A stretch of DNA of 64,000 nt from RYN-230 sp963720645 (GTDB lineage: Bacteria; Actinomycetota; Actinomycetes; Streptosporangiales; Streptosporangiaceae), in NCBI GenBank assembly GCA_963720645.1, contig CAVRFX010000016.1, positions 434,001-498,000 of the forward strand, read 5' to 3'. The notes under the pieces were generated by a model. That model made no database searches and was not told the origin of the DNA. It saw only the letters and a program-made list of their open reading frames with translations. Made by a program: the position numbers and the translations under genes. Of the stretch, positions 16,571-26,152 are shown piece by piece. Numbering within the stretch: the first letter of the stretch is position 1; the number at the start of each line of letters is the position of its first letter.

Positions 16571-17858
16571 ATGGAACAGATCCACGACCGGGTGGCCGGC
16601 CTGGATGTGCACCGCGACCAGGTGACGGTGTGCGTGCGGACGCCGGGGCCGCGCGGCGGCGTGCGGACGGAGAAGGCACGGTTCGCCACGACCACCGGTG
16701 GGCTGGCCGCCCTGGCCGGAGTGGCTGGCCGGGCGCGAGGTCACGCTGGCCGCGATGGAGGCGACCGGCGTGTACTGGAAGCCCGTCTACTACGCGCTGG
16801 AAGACCGGTTCCTGGTGTGGTTGTGCAACGCGCATCACGTCAAGAACGTCCCGGGCCGCAAGACCGATATGTCTGATGCTGAGTGGCTGGCCGATGTCGC
16901 CGCGCACGGGATGGTGCGGCCCAGCTTCGTGCCGCCGCCGCCGGTCCGGGAACTGCGGGAGCTGACGCGCTACCGCAAGACCCAGGTCGACGCCCGGGCC
17001 GCCGAGATCGCCCGGCTGGAGAAAGTGCTCCAGGACGCCGGGATCAAGCTCACCTCTGTCGCCTCGAAGGTGCTGACCCAGTCCGGGCGGGCGATGATCG
17101 AGGCGCTGATCGCCGGACAGCGCGATCCGGCGGCGCTGGCCGATCTGGCCAAGGGCAAGTTGCGGCCGAAGATCCCGCAGCTGACCGCGGCCCTGCACGG
17201 CCACTTCGGCGAGCATCACGCCATCGCTGCGGCTCGTATCCTGGCCCATCTGGACTTCCTGGACGACACGATCGCGGTACTCGACGGGCAGATCGCCGCC
17301 CGGGTCGCCGGGTACTGCCCGTCAGCGGCCAGGCTGCTGGGTGACGTTCCCGGGCTGGACCGCAGGAGCGTGGAGGTCATCATCGCCGAGACCGGCGCCG
17401 ACATGAGCTGCTTCCCCAGCCCGGCGCACCTGGCCTCGTGGGCGGGCCTATGCCCAGGCAATCACGAATCGGCCGGCAAGCGCCGCCGGGTGGCCACCAC
17501 GCCAGGCAACCCGTGGCTGCGGCGCACCCTGATCGAGTCGGCCCGGGCGGCGGCACGGACCAGGGACAGCTACTTCGGCGCCCAGTACCGGCAGATAGCC
17601 CGTCGCCGGGGCCCGAACAAGGCCGCCGTCGCGGTCGCCCACAGCCTCCTCGACGTGATCTGGCACCTGCTCACCACCGGCGAGGTCTTCGCCGACCTTG
17701 GCGCGGACTACTTCACCTCCCGCCAGGACAAGGAGCACCAGGCCAGCCGCCTGATCAGCCAGCTAGAGAAATCTCGGCTACACCGTGCAGCTCGCCGCCG
17801 CAGGGTAACCCCCACAGGCCCCAGGCCCATCGGCCAGTGCTTTGCCCTGGCCAGCTGA
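16571..17858 (+). CDS. IS110-family transposase (one frame break as sequenced)
   Basis: DEDD-type recombinase: GLDVHRD (first Asp, residue 12), AAMEATGVYWKP (Glu), the NAHHVKNVPGRKTDMSD block (Asp pair), a helical linker, and the C-terminal transposase_20 domain with LLGDVPGLDRRSVEVIIAE, LASWAGLCPGNHESAGK and TTPGNPWLRR carrying the catalytic-type Ser region downstream (IESARAA). AGGAGGAG precedes the ATG. One break near 16721 must be corrected to give about 428 residues. It would excise and insert the element using an RNA-guided, strand-exchange mechanism. Confidence 0.88.
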
Positions 17859-18621
17859 CGCGTGCCCCGGCCCGGCTGTATTTCACCCCAGATCGAGCAC
17901 CGGCTCTTCTCGCACATCTCGATGAACTGGCGCGGCCGGCCGCTGACCAGCCACGAAGTCATCGTCAACACCATCGCGGCGACCACCACGGCCACCGGCC
18001 TGACCGTGCACGCCGAACTGGACACCGGCTTATACCCGGCCGGGATCAAAATCAGCGACGCCCAGATGGACGCCCTGCCGATCACCCGGCACGACTTCCA
18101 CGGCGACTGGAACTACACCCTTCGATCCGGGCCCTATGACCAGATCCCCATCGCCGCCCCCGACCCGTCCGGCCAGCCCAGTCCCGGCCTGGGCTGGCTG
18201 CGCCACCCGGCCCTGACCGGGCTCTCGCCGCAACGATGGGACGCGCTGACCGCTACCGTCATGACCCTCAGCTACCAGCAGCGCGAAACGACCCTCGGCG
18301 AACGCCGCGGGCACCGGCCCCGGCTGCGGGCACCCGGCGCTGGCCGCCGCCCCGTCCTGACCCTCGCCGACCGGCTCCTGGCCACCATCCTGCACCAGCG
18401 CTACGCCCTGCCCCACGTCGCCGCCGCGGCCCTGTTCACCGTCACGCCCGACACGATCAGCCTGCGCATCCGCGAGACCGGCCAGCTCCTGGACTATGCC
18501 GGGCACACCATCCAGCCCAGCACCCGCCGGCTCGCCACCCTCAACGACCTCCGCAACCTCGCAGCCACCGAAGGCATCGCGATCCCGCCACAGAGCAACA
18601 CAGCGTGTTAATCATCTGCAA

Positions 18622-18651
18622 GCCCTATGTGGCAGCTATTGACCAGGATCA
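18622..18651 (-). repeat. right terminal inverted repeat of the ISAzo13 element
   Basis: Reads TGATCCTGGTCAATAGCTGC from the right end inward on the minus strand, matching the left repeat at 15302-15331. Confidence 0.75.
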
Positions 18652-18663
18652 CGATGCTGCGGG

Positions 18664-19164
18664 TCAGCTGGCCGGGGCGGACTGCCCGTGCAGCGCGTCC
18701 TGCAGGTCGGCCTCGCCCTCCTTGGACAGGGAGGACTTGAGCACGGTGCCGCCGTACTGGGAGAGCGCCGCGGTGGCCTTGTCCGGGGTTACCTTCTCCA
18801 CCATCAGGAACAGCGCCGAGGTGCCCGGCTTGAGCAGGCCGCGGACCTGATCCTGGAACTCGCGGTCGATCCCCGACTTAGTGATCTTTCCCATCAGGGC
18901 GCCCATCCCGGCGCCGATGGCCAGGCCGAAGAACGGGATGAAGAACAGCAGGCCGAACAGCAGCCCCCAGAACATTCCCCAGCTCGCCCCGGCCCCGACC
19001 GGATGGTGACTGGTGTGCACGTGGAACTTGCCCTCTTTGTCGCGGACGATGACCGCGATGGCGTCGGGCTCGATGATGAGGTCCTTGGCCAGCCGGCGGG
19101 CCTCGTCCGCGGCCAGCTCTGCGGTCTGCTCGTCGGGGTAACCGATGGCGATCAGGTCAGACAT
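18664..19164 (-). CDS. DUF1269 domain membrane-associated protein
   Basis: A 166-residue protein: an N-terminal alpha/beta unit (LIAIGYPDEQTAELAADEAR), a hydrophobic hairpin rich in Gly and Phe (WGMFWGLLFGLLFFIPFFG then AIGAGMGALMGK), and a C-terminal IDREFQDQVRGLLKPGTSAL block, all typical of DUF1269. GAGAGGAAAGGA lies upstream of the ATG. The ISAzo13 right end is only 12 bp past its stop, so the insertion spared it. Function unknown; relatives often lie beside stress genes. Confidence 0.85.
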   Translation of the reverse strand: MSDLIAIGYPDEQTAELAADEARRLAKDLIIEPDAIAVIVRDKEGKFHVHTSHHPVGAGASWGMFWGLLFGLLFFIPFFGLAIGAGMGALMGKITKSGIDREFQDQVRGLLKPGTSALFLMVEKVTPDKATAALSQYGGTVLKSSLSKEGEADLQDALHGQSAPAS

Positions 19165-19307
19165 GGTGTCCTTTCCTCTCAGAGGTGGTCAGTGGCGGAC
19201 CTAGTCCACCGCCGCGCGCAGCGGGACGGCTCCACCCGCAGGGGGTGAAGCAGGATTAATCGCGCCGGATGGAGGCCGGCTCCGGGACGTGCGGTGCTCC
19301 GGGGCGG

Positions 19308-19856
19308 TCACAGGTCGATGACCTCGGCCTGCGCCTCCAGTTCGGTCCGTATCCGGCCCACGGCCAGCCCGGGCCCGGGCTGGGCGGCGTAGGCCGCGAG
19401 CGCCGCGCTGCGGAAGCTCGGATGAATCGTGTCCCGGCCAAGCTGCTGCACCACGCCCGCGTCGGCCAGGCAGTCGGCCAGCCCGCGCGTGCTGGCGGCC
19501 AGCCGCAGCCGGGTGCCGATCGCGGTCAGCCGCTGGTGCAGAAGCAGGATCGCCGCGCAGGTCTCCGGCTCGAGGGTGGCGGCAGGTCCGAGATCCAGGA
19601 CCACAGTCCCCACCGGGCAGCCGCAGCGCAGCACCCGGCGCAGTACGGCGTCGGCCAGGCCGCTGCCCCGGCAGCCCTCCAGGGAGGTGGTCATGCCCAG
19701 GTACGGGATCTGGATCCGGGCCCGGGCCCGGGCCGCAGCGCGGCTGCGCAGCCAGCCTGCCGCCCGGGAGCGGGACCAGGAGTTCCCCGCAGATCGGCCG
19801 AGCCGGCGTCCGGGTGCTTCCGGTGCGAGAATCGGGAGGAAGAACGGACGGCTCAT
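19308..19856 (-). CDS. STAS-like domain protein
   Basis: A 182-residue protein with a basic, Arg/Ala-rich N-terminal 60 residues and a C-terminal region resembling a STAS domain: GTVVLDLGPAATLEPETCAA, LLLHQRLTAIGTRLRLAAST and GLADCLADAGVVQQLG, matching the strand-helix order of anti-sigma-factor antagonists. The usual phosphorylatable Ser/Thr position is not clear. The start at 19856 has GGGAGGCC upstream. It follows the GH15 gene at a distance of 111 bp in the same direction. A role in partner switching is only inferred. Confidence 0.55.
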   Translation of the reverse strand: MSRPFFLPILAPEAPGRRLGRSAGNSWSRSRAAGWLRSRAAARARARIQIPYLGMTTSLEGCRGSGLADAVLRRVLRCGCPVGTVVLDLGPAATLEPETCAAILLLHQRLTAIGTRLRLAASTRGLADCLADAGVVQQLGRDTIHPSFRSAALAAYAAQPGPGLAVGRIRTELEAQAEVIDL

Positions 19857-19967
19857 GTCTGTCAGGCCTCCCGGACCATGTGCGCTCCAACTGCTGCCAG
19901 CCCGGGTTATCCGGAGCCGGCTCGGGGTGGCCAGCATCCAGGGTGACCGCGGCCGGCTCGCGGCACA

Positions 19968-21779
19968 TCACCCCGGCCGGGCGAAGTGCCCGTTCTGGGT
20001 GAGAGCCCGGGCCGTCATGATCAGGCCGATGTGCGAGCCGGCCAGCGGATGGTTGCCCGCGAACCGCCTGCGCAGCGGGTCATAGCCCTCGGCCAGCAAC
20101 CCCACGTCGTTGCGCAGCCCGAGCAGCGCCGTGTAGACGCGGTGCGCCTGCTCCATGCGGCCCGCCGCCGCGAGCACCTGCGCCAGCCAGAACGAGGCGG
20201 GCAGGTAGCCCGCCTCGCCAGGCGGCAGGCCATCGGTGTCGGCCGGCGGCCGGGCCTGGTACCGCAGCAGCACGCCGCTGTCGTCCAGTTCCCGGGTGAC
20301 CGCCTCGATCGTCCCGGCCATCCGGGGATCGGCCGCCCCCAGGAAGCCGAGCAGCGGGAGCCGGAGCAGGCTGGCGTCCATCGCGGCCGACCCGTAGTAC
20401 TGGGTGAACGTGTTCCGGTCCGGGTCGTAGCCGCGTTCCAGCACGTCGCCGTGGACCGCGGCGCGCAGCCGCCGCCAGCGCCCGGCCGGTCCGTGATCGC
20501 CGAACAACTCGATCAGCTTGACGGCCGAGTCCGCTGCGGTCCAGATCATCGCCTTGGTATGGACGAACTGCCGGGCCAGGCCGCGCGTCTCCCAGATCCC
20601 CGCGTCAGGTTCCAGCCAGCGGGACTCCAGGAACGCCAGGATGGCCTCGGACGGATCCGCGTCGCCCGGCCCGGGAGCGTTCATGGCGGGCAGCTGTGCC
20701 GCGCGCCCGCTCAGCCGGGCCCGCAGCACATCCCCGAAGGTGCCGAGCTGGGGCAGGTCCGCGGCCGCGTTGCCGATCCGTACCGGATGGGCGTTCTCGT
20801 ACCCGGGCAGCCAGTGAGCCTCGATCTCCGGCATCCGCCGCTCGCCGGCGACCCGGTACACCGGCTGCACCTGTGCCGCCGGCCCCTCGACGGCGTGACT
20901 GAGCCAGTCCAGCAGGCTGGCCGCCTCCTGATCGGCACCGGCCGACAGGAACACGTCCACGGCGTCGGCGGCATCGCGGATCCAGCAGTAGCGGTAGTCC
21001 CAGTTACGCATCCCGCAGATCTGCTGGGGGAGCGAAGTGGTCGGGGCGGCGATCAGGCCGCCGGTCGGCGCGAAGCTGAGCGCCTTGAGCGTGATCAGTG
21101 ATCGGATTACCGCGTCCTGCCATTCGCCTGCCCCGGCGTCCGCGCCACGCAGGCCCGCTACCCAGCTCCGCCACCAGCTGTCGGCCTGCTCGAGCAGGGC
21201 ACTGGCGGGTGGTGGCGCCGGCGCCGTCCGGTGCGATGACCGCCAGACCGCCGCTACCGGCACCCGGTCACCCTCGCCGACCGAGAAGCGGGCGACCAGG
21301 TCCGCGCCGTGGGCGTGCACTTCGAGCGGGCTGAAGACCCACAGCGACTGGCCGCCACCCACGATCCGGCGGGCCGCGTCCTGCTGCCGGACGCGCGGGA
21401 GGCTCAGCCCGTATTCGAACCGCGCGGCCAGCGTCATCTGCATGTCGACCCGGCCGGCCACTCCTTCGATCAGCCGGATCACCACAGGGTCGGCGGCGCG
21501 CGGTGGCATGCAGTCGATGAGGCGGACCACTCCGGACGCGGTGCTGAACTCGGTCTCCAGGACGAGAGTGTCGGGCCGGTACCGGCGCCGGACCCGGGTA
21601 GTCTCGCGGGCCGGGGCGATCTGCCAGTAACCGGACCGCTCGTCACCCAGCAGTGCAGCGAAGCAGGCCTCCGAGTCAAATCGCGGCAGGCACAGCCAGT
21701 CGATGGAACCGTCCCGGCTCACCAGCGCGGCGGACTGCAGGTCACCGATCAGGGCGTAATCCTCGATCGGTCGGGACAT
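19968..21779 (-). CDS. glycoside hydrolase family 15 protein (glucoamylase/trehalase type)
   Basis: A 603-residue protein: N-terminal beta-sandwich (YALIGDLQSAALVSRDGSID) and an alpha/alpha-barrel with RNWDYRYCWIRDA (near residue 256) and the catalytic-type Glu in DAGIWETRG (near 393), then TQYYGSAAMDASLLRLPLLG. No signal peptide, so it is cytoplasmic. Family members hydrolyse trehalose, maltose or glycogen ends. The start at 21779 has GGAGGCC at good spacing. A second GH15 copy lies at 35456; the two share the RNWDYRY and IWETRG cores but differ elsewhere. Confidence 0.88.
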   Translation of the reverse strand: MSRPIEDYALIGDLQSAALVSRDGSIDWLCLPRFDSEACFAALLGDERSGYWQIAPARETTRVRRRYRPDTLVLETEFSTASGVVRLIDCMPPRAADPVVIRLIEGVAGRVDMQMTLAARFEYGLSLPRVRQQDAARRIVGGGQSLWVFSPLEVHAHGADLVARFSVGEGDRVPVAAVWRSSHRTAPAPPPASALLEQADSWWRSWVAGLRGADAGAGEWQDAVIRSLITLKALSFAPTGGLIAAPTTSLPQQICGMRNWDYRYCWIRDAADAVDVFLSAGADQEAASLLDWLSHAVEGPAAQVQPVYRVAGERRMPEIEAHWLPGYENAHPVRIGNAAADLPQLGTFGDVLRARLSGRAAQLPAMNAPGPGDADPSEAILAFLESRWLEPDAGIWETRGLARQFVHTKAMIWTAADSAVKLIELFGDHGPAGRWRRLRAAVHGDVLERGYDPDRNTFTQYYGSAAMDASLLRLPLLGFLGAADPRMAGTIEAVTRELDDSGVLLRYQARPPADTDGLPPGEAGYLPASFWLAQVLAAAGRMEQAHRVYTALLGLRNDVGLLAEGYDPLRRRFAGNHPLAGSHIGLIMTARALTQNGHFARPG

Positions 21780-22026
21780 GCGCAGGCCTCCGTCGATGAG
21801 GCCGCGCCCACCGCGCGCGCGGCCCATTGGATGGCTAGTGGCTGGCCGGGCGGGCGCGTCCTGCTACGCAGGTTCACTGGCCGGCGGGTAAGCCGTCGTC
21901 ATCCCCGGGGGGTGATGCGACGCACAGTGCCGGCGACCAGGCTGGATCGGATAAGGCCGCCGCCCGCCTCGCGCGGTCATGACACCGGGCCCACGCGGTT
22001 CGCGGTCAACGGAAGGACATGAGCTC

Positions 22027-24047
22027 ATGGCACAGGTACAGAGCAGGGCGTCAGGGAACAGGGCAACGGCCGCCAAGGCCAGCGGTACCCGGGGAGCCAA
22101 ACCGGCGGACGGCAGCGCAGCCGACGGCAAGGCAGCCGCCAGCAAGACCACGGCCGCGAGCAAGCCACGGCCGCGAGCAAGCCGGCCGCGAGCAAGCCGG
22201 CCGCGAGCAAGCCCGCCGCCGGCAAGACCACGGCCGCCCGCAAGCCGGCCGCCAGCAAGACCGCGAGCGCCGCCAAGACCACGAGCGCCGCCAAGACCAC
22301 GGCCGCGAGCAAGCCGGCCGCCAGCCGGGGCAGCACAGCACGCACCCCGGCTGCGCGTACTCCGGCTGCGCGCACCCCGGCTGCGCGCACCCCGGCTGCG
22401 CGCACCTCGGCCGCGCGTTCCGCCCGCGCTCGGCCGCCAGCCGCCCGTCGGCCGCCGGGTCGACGGCCTCCCGATCCACGACACGATCCCCGGCCCGATC
22501 CACCTCGCGGCCCGCCGCCCGAAGCGCGGCGGCGCGCACCGCGTCCGCCCAGAACGGCGCCGCCACCACGATCCCCGCCGGCGTGCCCGAAGGGGCGCGC
22601 CGGACCGTGGTCCTTGCGCGCAGCCCGGCGACCGGGCTCGAGGCACCGCGGCGGCGGATGACCCCGCAGGAGCGCCGGGTCCGCGGCAAGGCGGCGCGCG
22701 CTGAGGTGCCGCGCGAGAGCCACAGCCAGTGGCAGCCGCCGCCGGACCGGCCCGACCCGGTCGGCCTGCTCGCGTCGCAGGGCGCGACAAGGGTCCCCGA
22801 CCTGGTCCCGGTGCGGTACGGCCGGATGATGGAGACCCCGTTCACCTACTACCGGGGTGCGGCCCTGCCCATGGCCAGCGACCTGGCCGCGCACCCCGGC
22901 CACCGGGCTGATCGTGCAGGCCTGCGGGGACGCGCACCTGTCTAACTTCGGCATCTTCGGCTCGCCCGAGCGCAAGCTGATCTTCGACGTCAACGACTTC
23001 GACGAGACGCTGCCCGCGCCCTGGGAGTGGGACGTGAAGCGGCTGGCGGCCAGCCTGGAGGTGGCCGCGCGGGAGAACGGGTTCAGCGACAAGGACCGCA
23101 GGAAGATCGTGCTCGCCTCGGCGTCGCGGTACCGGCAGGTCATGCGGCAGCTGGCCGGTGAGAGCAACCTCGGGGTCTGGTATACCCACGTCGACATGGA
23201 CGACTTCCGGGCCAGGTGGGATGGCCTGCTGAAGGAGCGCCAGCGCAAGAACCTCGACAAGGGCCTGGCCAAGGCCAGGACCCGGGACAGCATGCAGGAA
23301 CTGCGCAAGCTGACCCAGATCGAGGACGGACGGCCGCGGATCGTGCCCGATCCGCCGGTCATCGTCCCGCTCCGCGACCTGCTCGGCGAGCTGGCCGGGG
23401 CGGTCGACATCGAGAAGGAACTCAAGGATCTCATGGGCAAGTACCGGCGGACGCTGCAGCCGGACCGCCGGGTGCTGCTCGAGCAGTACGAGTTCACCGA
23501 CATGGCCCGCAAGGTAGTCGGCGTGGGCAGCGTGGGCACCCGCTGCTGGATCATCCTGATGCTCGGCCGTGACGACACCGACCCGCTCTTCCTCCAGGTG
23601 AAGGAGGCCGAGGAGTCGGTGCTGGCCCGGTTCGCCGGGACCAGCCGGTACAGCAACCAGGGCGAGCGGGTGGTGAACGGCCAGCGGCTCATGCAGGCGG
23701 CCAGCGACATCTTCCTGGGCTGGCAGCGGGTCCCCGCCGGGCTGGACGGCAAGTCCCGGGACTTCTATGTCCGGCAGCTGCGGGACTGGAAGTTCTCGAT
23801 CGACATCGCCGCGATGATCCCGCGCGGCCTGCGGCTGTACGGCGAGCTGTGCGGGCTGACCCTGGCCCGGGCGCACGCACGGTCCGGTGACGAGATCGCC
23901 ATCGCCGCCTACCTGGGCAACTCGGACGTGTTCGAGAACGCGATCGCGGAATTCGCCGTCGCGTACGCGGACCAGAACGAGCGCGACTTCGAGGCCTTCA
24001 CGGCGGCCATCGCGTCGGGGCGCCTGATCGCCGAGCGCGGCGTGTAG
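22027..24047 (+). CDS. DUF2252 protein with histone-H1-like Ala/Lys-rich N-terminus (three frame breaks as sequenced)
   Basis: Reading through three single-base breaks (near 22165, 22432 and 22892) gives one continuous protein. It starts with about 170 residues of AASKP/AAKTT/ARTPA pentapeptide repeats resembling histone-H1 or AlgP tails, followed by a full DUF2252 domain: ERRVRGKAARAEVPRESHSQ, ATRVPDLVPVRYGRM, GDAHLSNFGIFGSPERK and DVNDFDETLPAPWEWDVKRL. DUF2252 resembles kinase/phosphotransferase folds and has no established substrate. An ATG at 22658 could start a DUF2252-only protein, but no ribosome site is seen there. GGAAGG precedes 22027. Confidence 0.7.
22341..22415 (+). repeat. five tandem 15-bp coding repeats (RTPAA units)
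   Basis: CGCACCCCGGCTGCG is repeated five times with few substitutions and encodes Arg-Thr-Pro-Ala-Ala in the corrected frame. A second set of 15-bp units encoding AASKP lies upstream from about 22150. The repeats form the H1-like tail and are also a plausible site for sequencing indels. Confidence 0.75.
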
Positions 24048-24150
24048 CGGTCAGCGGCCAGGCTCCCGGCGGGTCTCCGCCCGGCCGGGTGTGGCCGGCC
24101 GGGCGGAGGGGGAGGATAGCGGCAGGAGGTACGGAACCAGGGGAGGCTGC

Positions 24151-25107
24151 GTGCTCCACGTGCGCGTGGTGAGCCCGCAGGATCTGACGCCGCAGCTGGT
24201 GTCCGCGCTGACCGGCGATCCGGGCGTGCGCAACCTCGTGGTGCTCCCTGGCGCGGCCCGCCGCCCGCACGGCGATGCGGTGCAGTTCGACCTGCTCAAC
24301 GAGTCGGCCAACCCGGTGCTGCGGCAGCTGCGCCGGCTGCACACCGACCACCGGGGGTCGGTCACCGTCGGCGAGGTGAACGTGGCCCTCGACGGCCCGC
24401 ACAGCGCCACCGAGACCCGGCGCTACGCTCGGCGGGAGCGGATCCCGGTGTGGGCCATGGTGGAGGGCACGATCCGGGCCGGCGCCGCCTATCCGCCCAG
24501 CTTCTACATCCTGCTCGTCACGGCCGCGCTGATCGCGGCCGTGGGCATCCTGACCAATTCGCAGATCCTGATCGTCGGGGCCATGGTGGTCGGCCCGGAG
24601 TACTCCGCGATCATCGCCGCGGCGCTCGGCGGCAGCAAACGGGACTGGCCGCTGGTCCGCGAGTCGATGACCGCGCTGGGCCGGGGCTTCGTGGCCGCGG
24701 TGATCGCGTCCTTCCTGTTCGCGCTCGCGGTCCGGGCGGCGGGGGTGGCGCCCGAGGCCTTCCGGCACGGGGTGCGGCCGGTGGCGGAGCTGATCAACTC
24801 ACCGAACATCTACTCCGTGATCGTGGCCGTCCTGGCCGGGGTGGTGGGGGTCGTGTCGCTCACGGAGTCCCGTGCCAACGCGCTGATCGGCGTATTCATC
24901 TCGATCACCACCATTCCGGCGGCCGCCTCGATCGGCCTGTCCGTCGCGTTCAGCAGCTGGCACGACGCAGCCGGGTCGCTCTACCAGCTGCTGCTGAACG
25001 TGGGCATCCTGATCGTGGTCGGCGCGGCCGGGCTCAGCGCGCAGCGGGGCATCTGGCACCGGCTGGCCGGGCCGGAGGAGGGCGCTACAGGATGGCGATG
25101 GGATTGA
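24151..25107 (+). CDS. DUF389 membrane protein
   Basis: A 318-residue protein with a soluble N-terminal ferredoxin-like part (HVRVVSPQDLTPQLVSAL) and a helix bundle. GTIRAGAAYPPSFYILLVTA, NSQILIVGAMVVGPEYSAII and NALIGVFISITTIPAAASIG are the classic DUF389 signatures. The GTG start has GGGGAGG upstream. Its stop overlaps the cyclase gene on the opposite strand by 23 bp. Function unknown; it may be a small-solute membrane protein. Confidence 0.85.
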   Translation: MLHVRVVSPQDLTPQLVSALTGDPGVRNLVVLPGAARRPHGDAVQFDLLNESANPVLRQLRRLHTDHRGSVTVGEVNVALDGPHSATETRRYARRERIPVWAMVEGTIRAGAAYPPSFYILLVTAALIAAVGILTNSQILIVGAMVVGPEYSAIIAAALGGSKRDWPLVRESMTALGRGFVAAVIASFLFALAVRAAGVAPEAFRHGVRPVAELINSPNIYSVIVAVLAGVVGVVSLTESRANALIGVFISITTIPAAASIGLSVAFSSWHDAAGSLYQLLLNVGILIVVGAAGLSAQRGIWHRLAGPEEGATGWRWD

Positions 25108-26115
25108 CCGGCGATCCGGTCCCGGCGTGCAGCCGCAGCGGCGCGATGACGCACAGGAACGACCAGCGGCCCGCCTGCTCGCAGGCCGGGACCAGCTCGG
25201 AGAAGTCCAGGTAGTCCAGCAGCTGGACGCCGAGCGCGTTGATGGCCAGCACATGCACCGGGAAATCCACCTGCTCGGCGACGCTGCCGGCCGCGTCGTT
25301 GTTGCTGTCGCTGCCCAGGATCGCGACCTGCCGGTCGGCGACGAACTCCATCGCGGCGGGATGCAGCCCGGCGCGGGCGGTGGCCGCGTCCCACGGGCCC
25401 AGCTCCCGGCGCCGCCGCCGGTGCCCGACCCGGACGAACAGCAGGTCCCCCCGGCCCACCCGGACCTGCTGCGCCCGCTCCGCAGCCTCCAGGTCGGCGG
25501 TGGTCACCACGTCACCCGGCTCCAGCCACGGCACCCCGCGCAGCCGCGGGATGTCCAGCAGCACGCCCCGGCCGACCACCCCGTCCTTCGACCACCTCGA
25601 TGGTCAGCTCGGCGGCACCCTTCGAGCTGACGGTGCCGGCTGGCACCCCGTTGTAGAGGGTGCCCGTCGTACATCACGTGGCACAGCGCGTCCATGTGGC
25701 TGTCCGCGTTGCCGTGCACGTTCATCTCGATCCGGTCCATGGCGAACGACAGCCCGGCCGGCTTCGCATCGTCGGCGGTCCCGGTCATCGGGTGATGGGC
25801 CGGGTCGGGGTTGTCCTCGGTCACCCGGTCCACGACCGGGGCCTCCAGGCTCACCGTGCGGCCCAGCCGGACCTCGCTCACCGCCGCGAGCACCTCGGCC
25901 GGGGTCAGGTAATTCAGGGCCCCGCGGCGGTCCTGCGGCCCCCACGGCCGGCTGGCCCGCAGCCGGTCATACAGTTCACGGAAGCTGGCCGCGGTCATGG
26001 CGCTGGGGTGTGCCGGAGCGGCACCGCCGCCGGGAGCACCGCCGCCGGGAGCGGCGCCGCGGTTTGCTGTACTGCTGTTTGCTGCACTGCTGTTTGGTGT
26101 ACTGCGGTCAGGCAT
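25085..26115 (-). CDS. cyclase family protein (kynurenine formamidase-like; frameshifted as sequenced)
   Basis: Putative-cyclase (PF04199) fold: LGRTVSLEAPVVDRVTEDNP, the metal-site signature NADSHMDALCHV (HxxxH-type), GRGVLLDIPRLRGVPWLEPG, and LGSDSNNDAAGSVAEQVDFP near the end. Such enzymes hydrolyse N-formylkynurenine or related amides. The frame breaks near 25660 and 25592 and both must be repaired. The first 39 residues are Ser/Ala/Gly-rich with short repeats; an ATG at 25998 is an alternative start without a ribosome site, while GGGGGT precedes 26115. Confidence 0.75.
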
Positions 26116-26152
26116 CAGACCCCCACAGGCTGGACGTCAGGAAAGAGGCTCG

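Larger units (their letters stand above)
16354..17891 (+). mobile_element. IS110-family insertion sequence nested in the ISAzo13 element
   Basis: The boundaries are defined by the split of the host transposase frame: AACAAG at 16348-16353 joins ATCGAG at 17892. AG occurs at both joints, so the edges are ambiguous by 2 bp and AG is the likely core dinucleotide. There are no inverted ends and no target duplication, as usual for IS110. The element has 217 bp of non-coding sequence before the transposase and 33 bp after it. A long left non-coding end is where IS110-group elements such as IS621 encode their bridge RNA. Confidence 0.85.
15382..18611 (+). pseudogene. ISAzo13 transposase, disrupted by IS110 insertion
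   Basis: The N-terminal part (15382-16353) carries the helical DNA-binding region (FEVIFPHLDERQRRLLMAAE) and catalytic-type motifs VSVDAKKKE and ITADAGGSNG. The reading then stops at GTSKWNK. The exact continuation IEHRLFSHISMNWRGRPL resumes at 17892 and runs to 18611, so the gene was cut between an AAG and an ATC codon. Two further breaks, near 15845 and 15978, cancel each other and may be sequencing errors. The enzyme is not functional as arranged. Confidence 0.85.
15302..18651 (+). mobile_element. ISAzo13-family insertion sequence, interrupted by an IS110-family element
   Basis: The ends are imperfect 30-bp terminal inverted repeats, starting with TGATCCTGGTCAATA at 15302 and ending with its complement at 18651. 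Between them lies an ISAzo13-type DDE transposase read in the plus direction. A 1538-bp IS110-family element splits it after 16353; without that, the element would be about 1.81 kb. No clear target duplication is visible at the outer flanks. It is inserted between the SHOCT and DUF1269 genes. Confidence 0.8.

Noticed and set aside
15302..18651. A composite transposon carrying cargo
   Set aside because: Only two transposase genes lie inside, one nested in the other; there is no cargo gene and no second outer IS copy.
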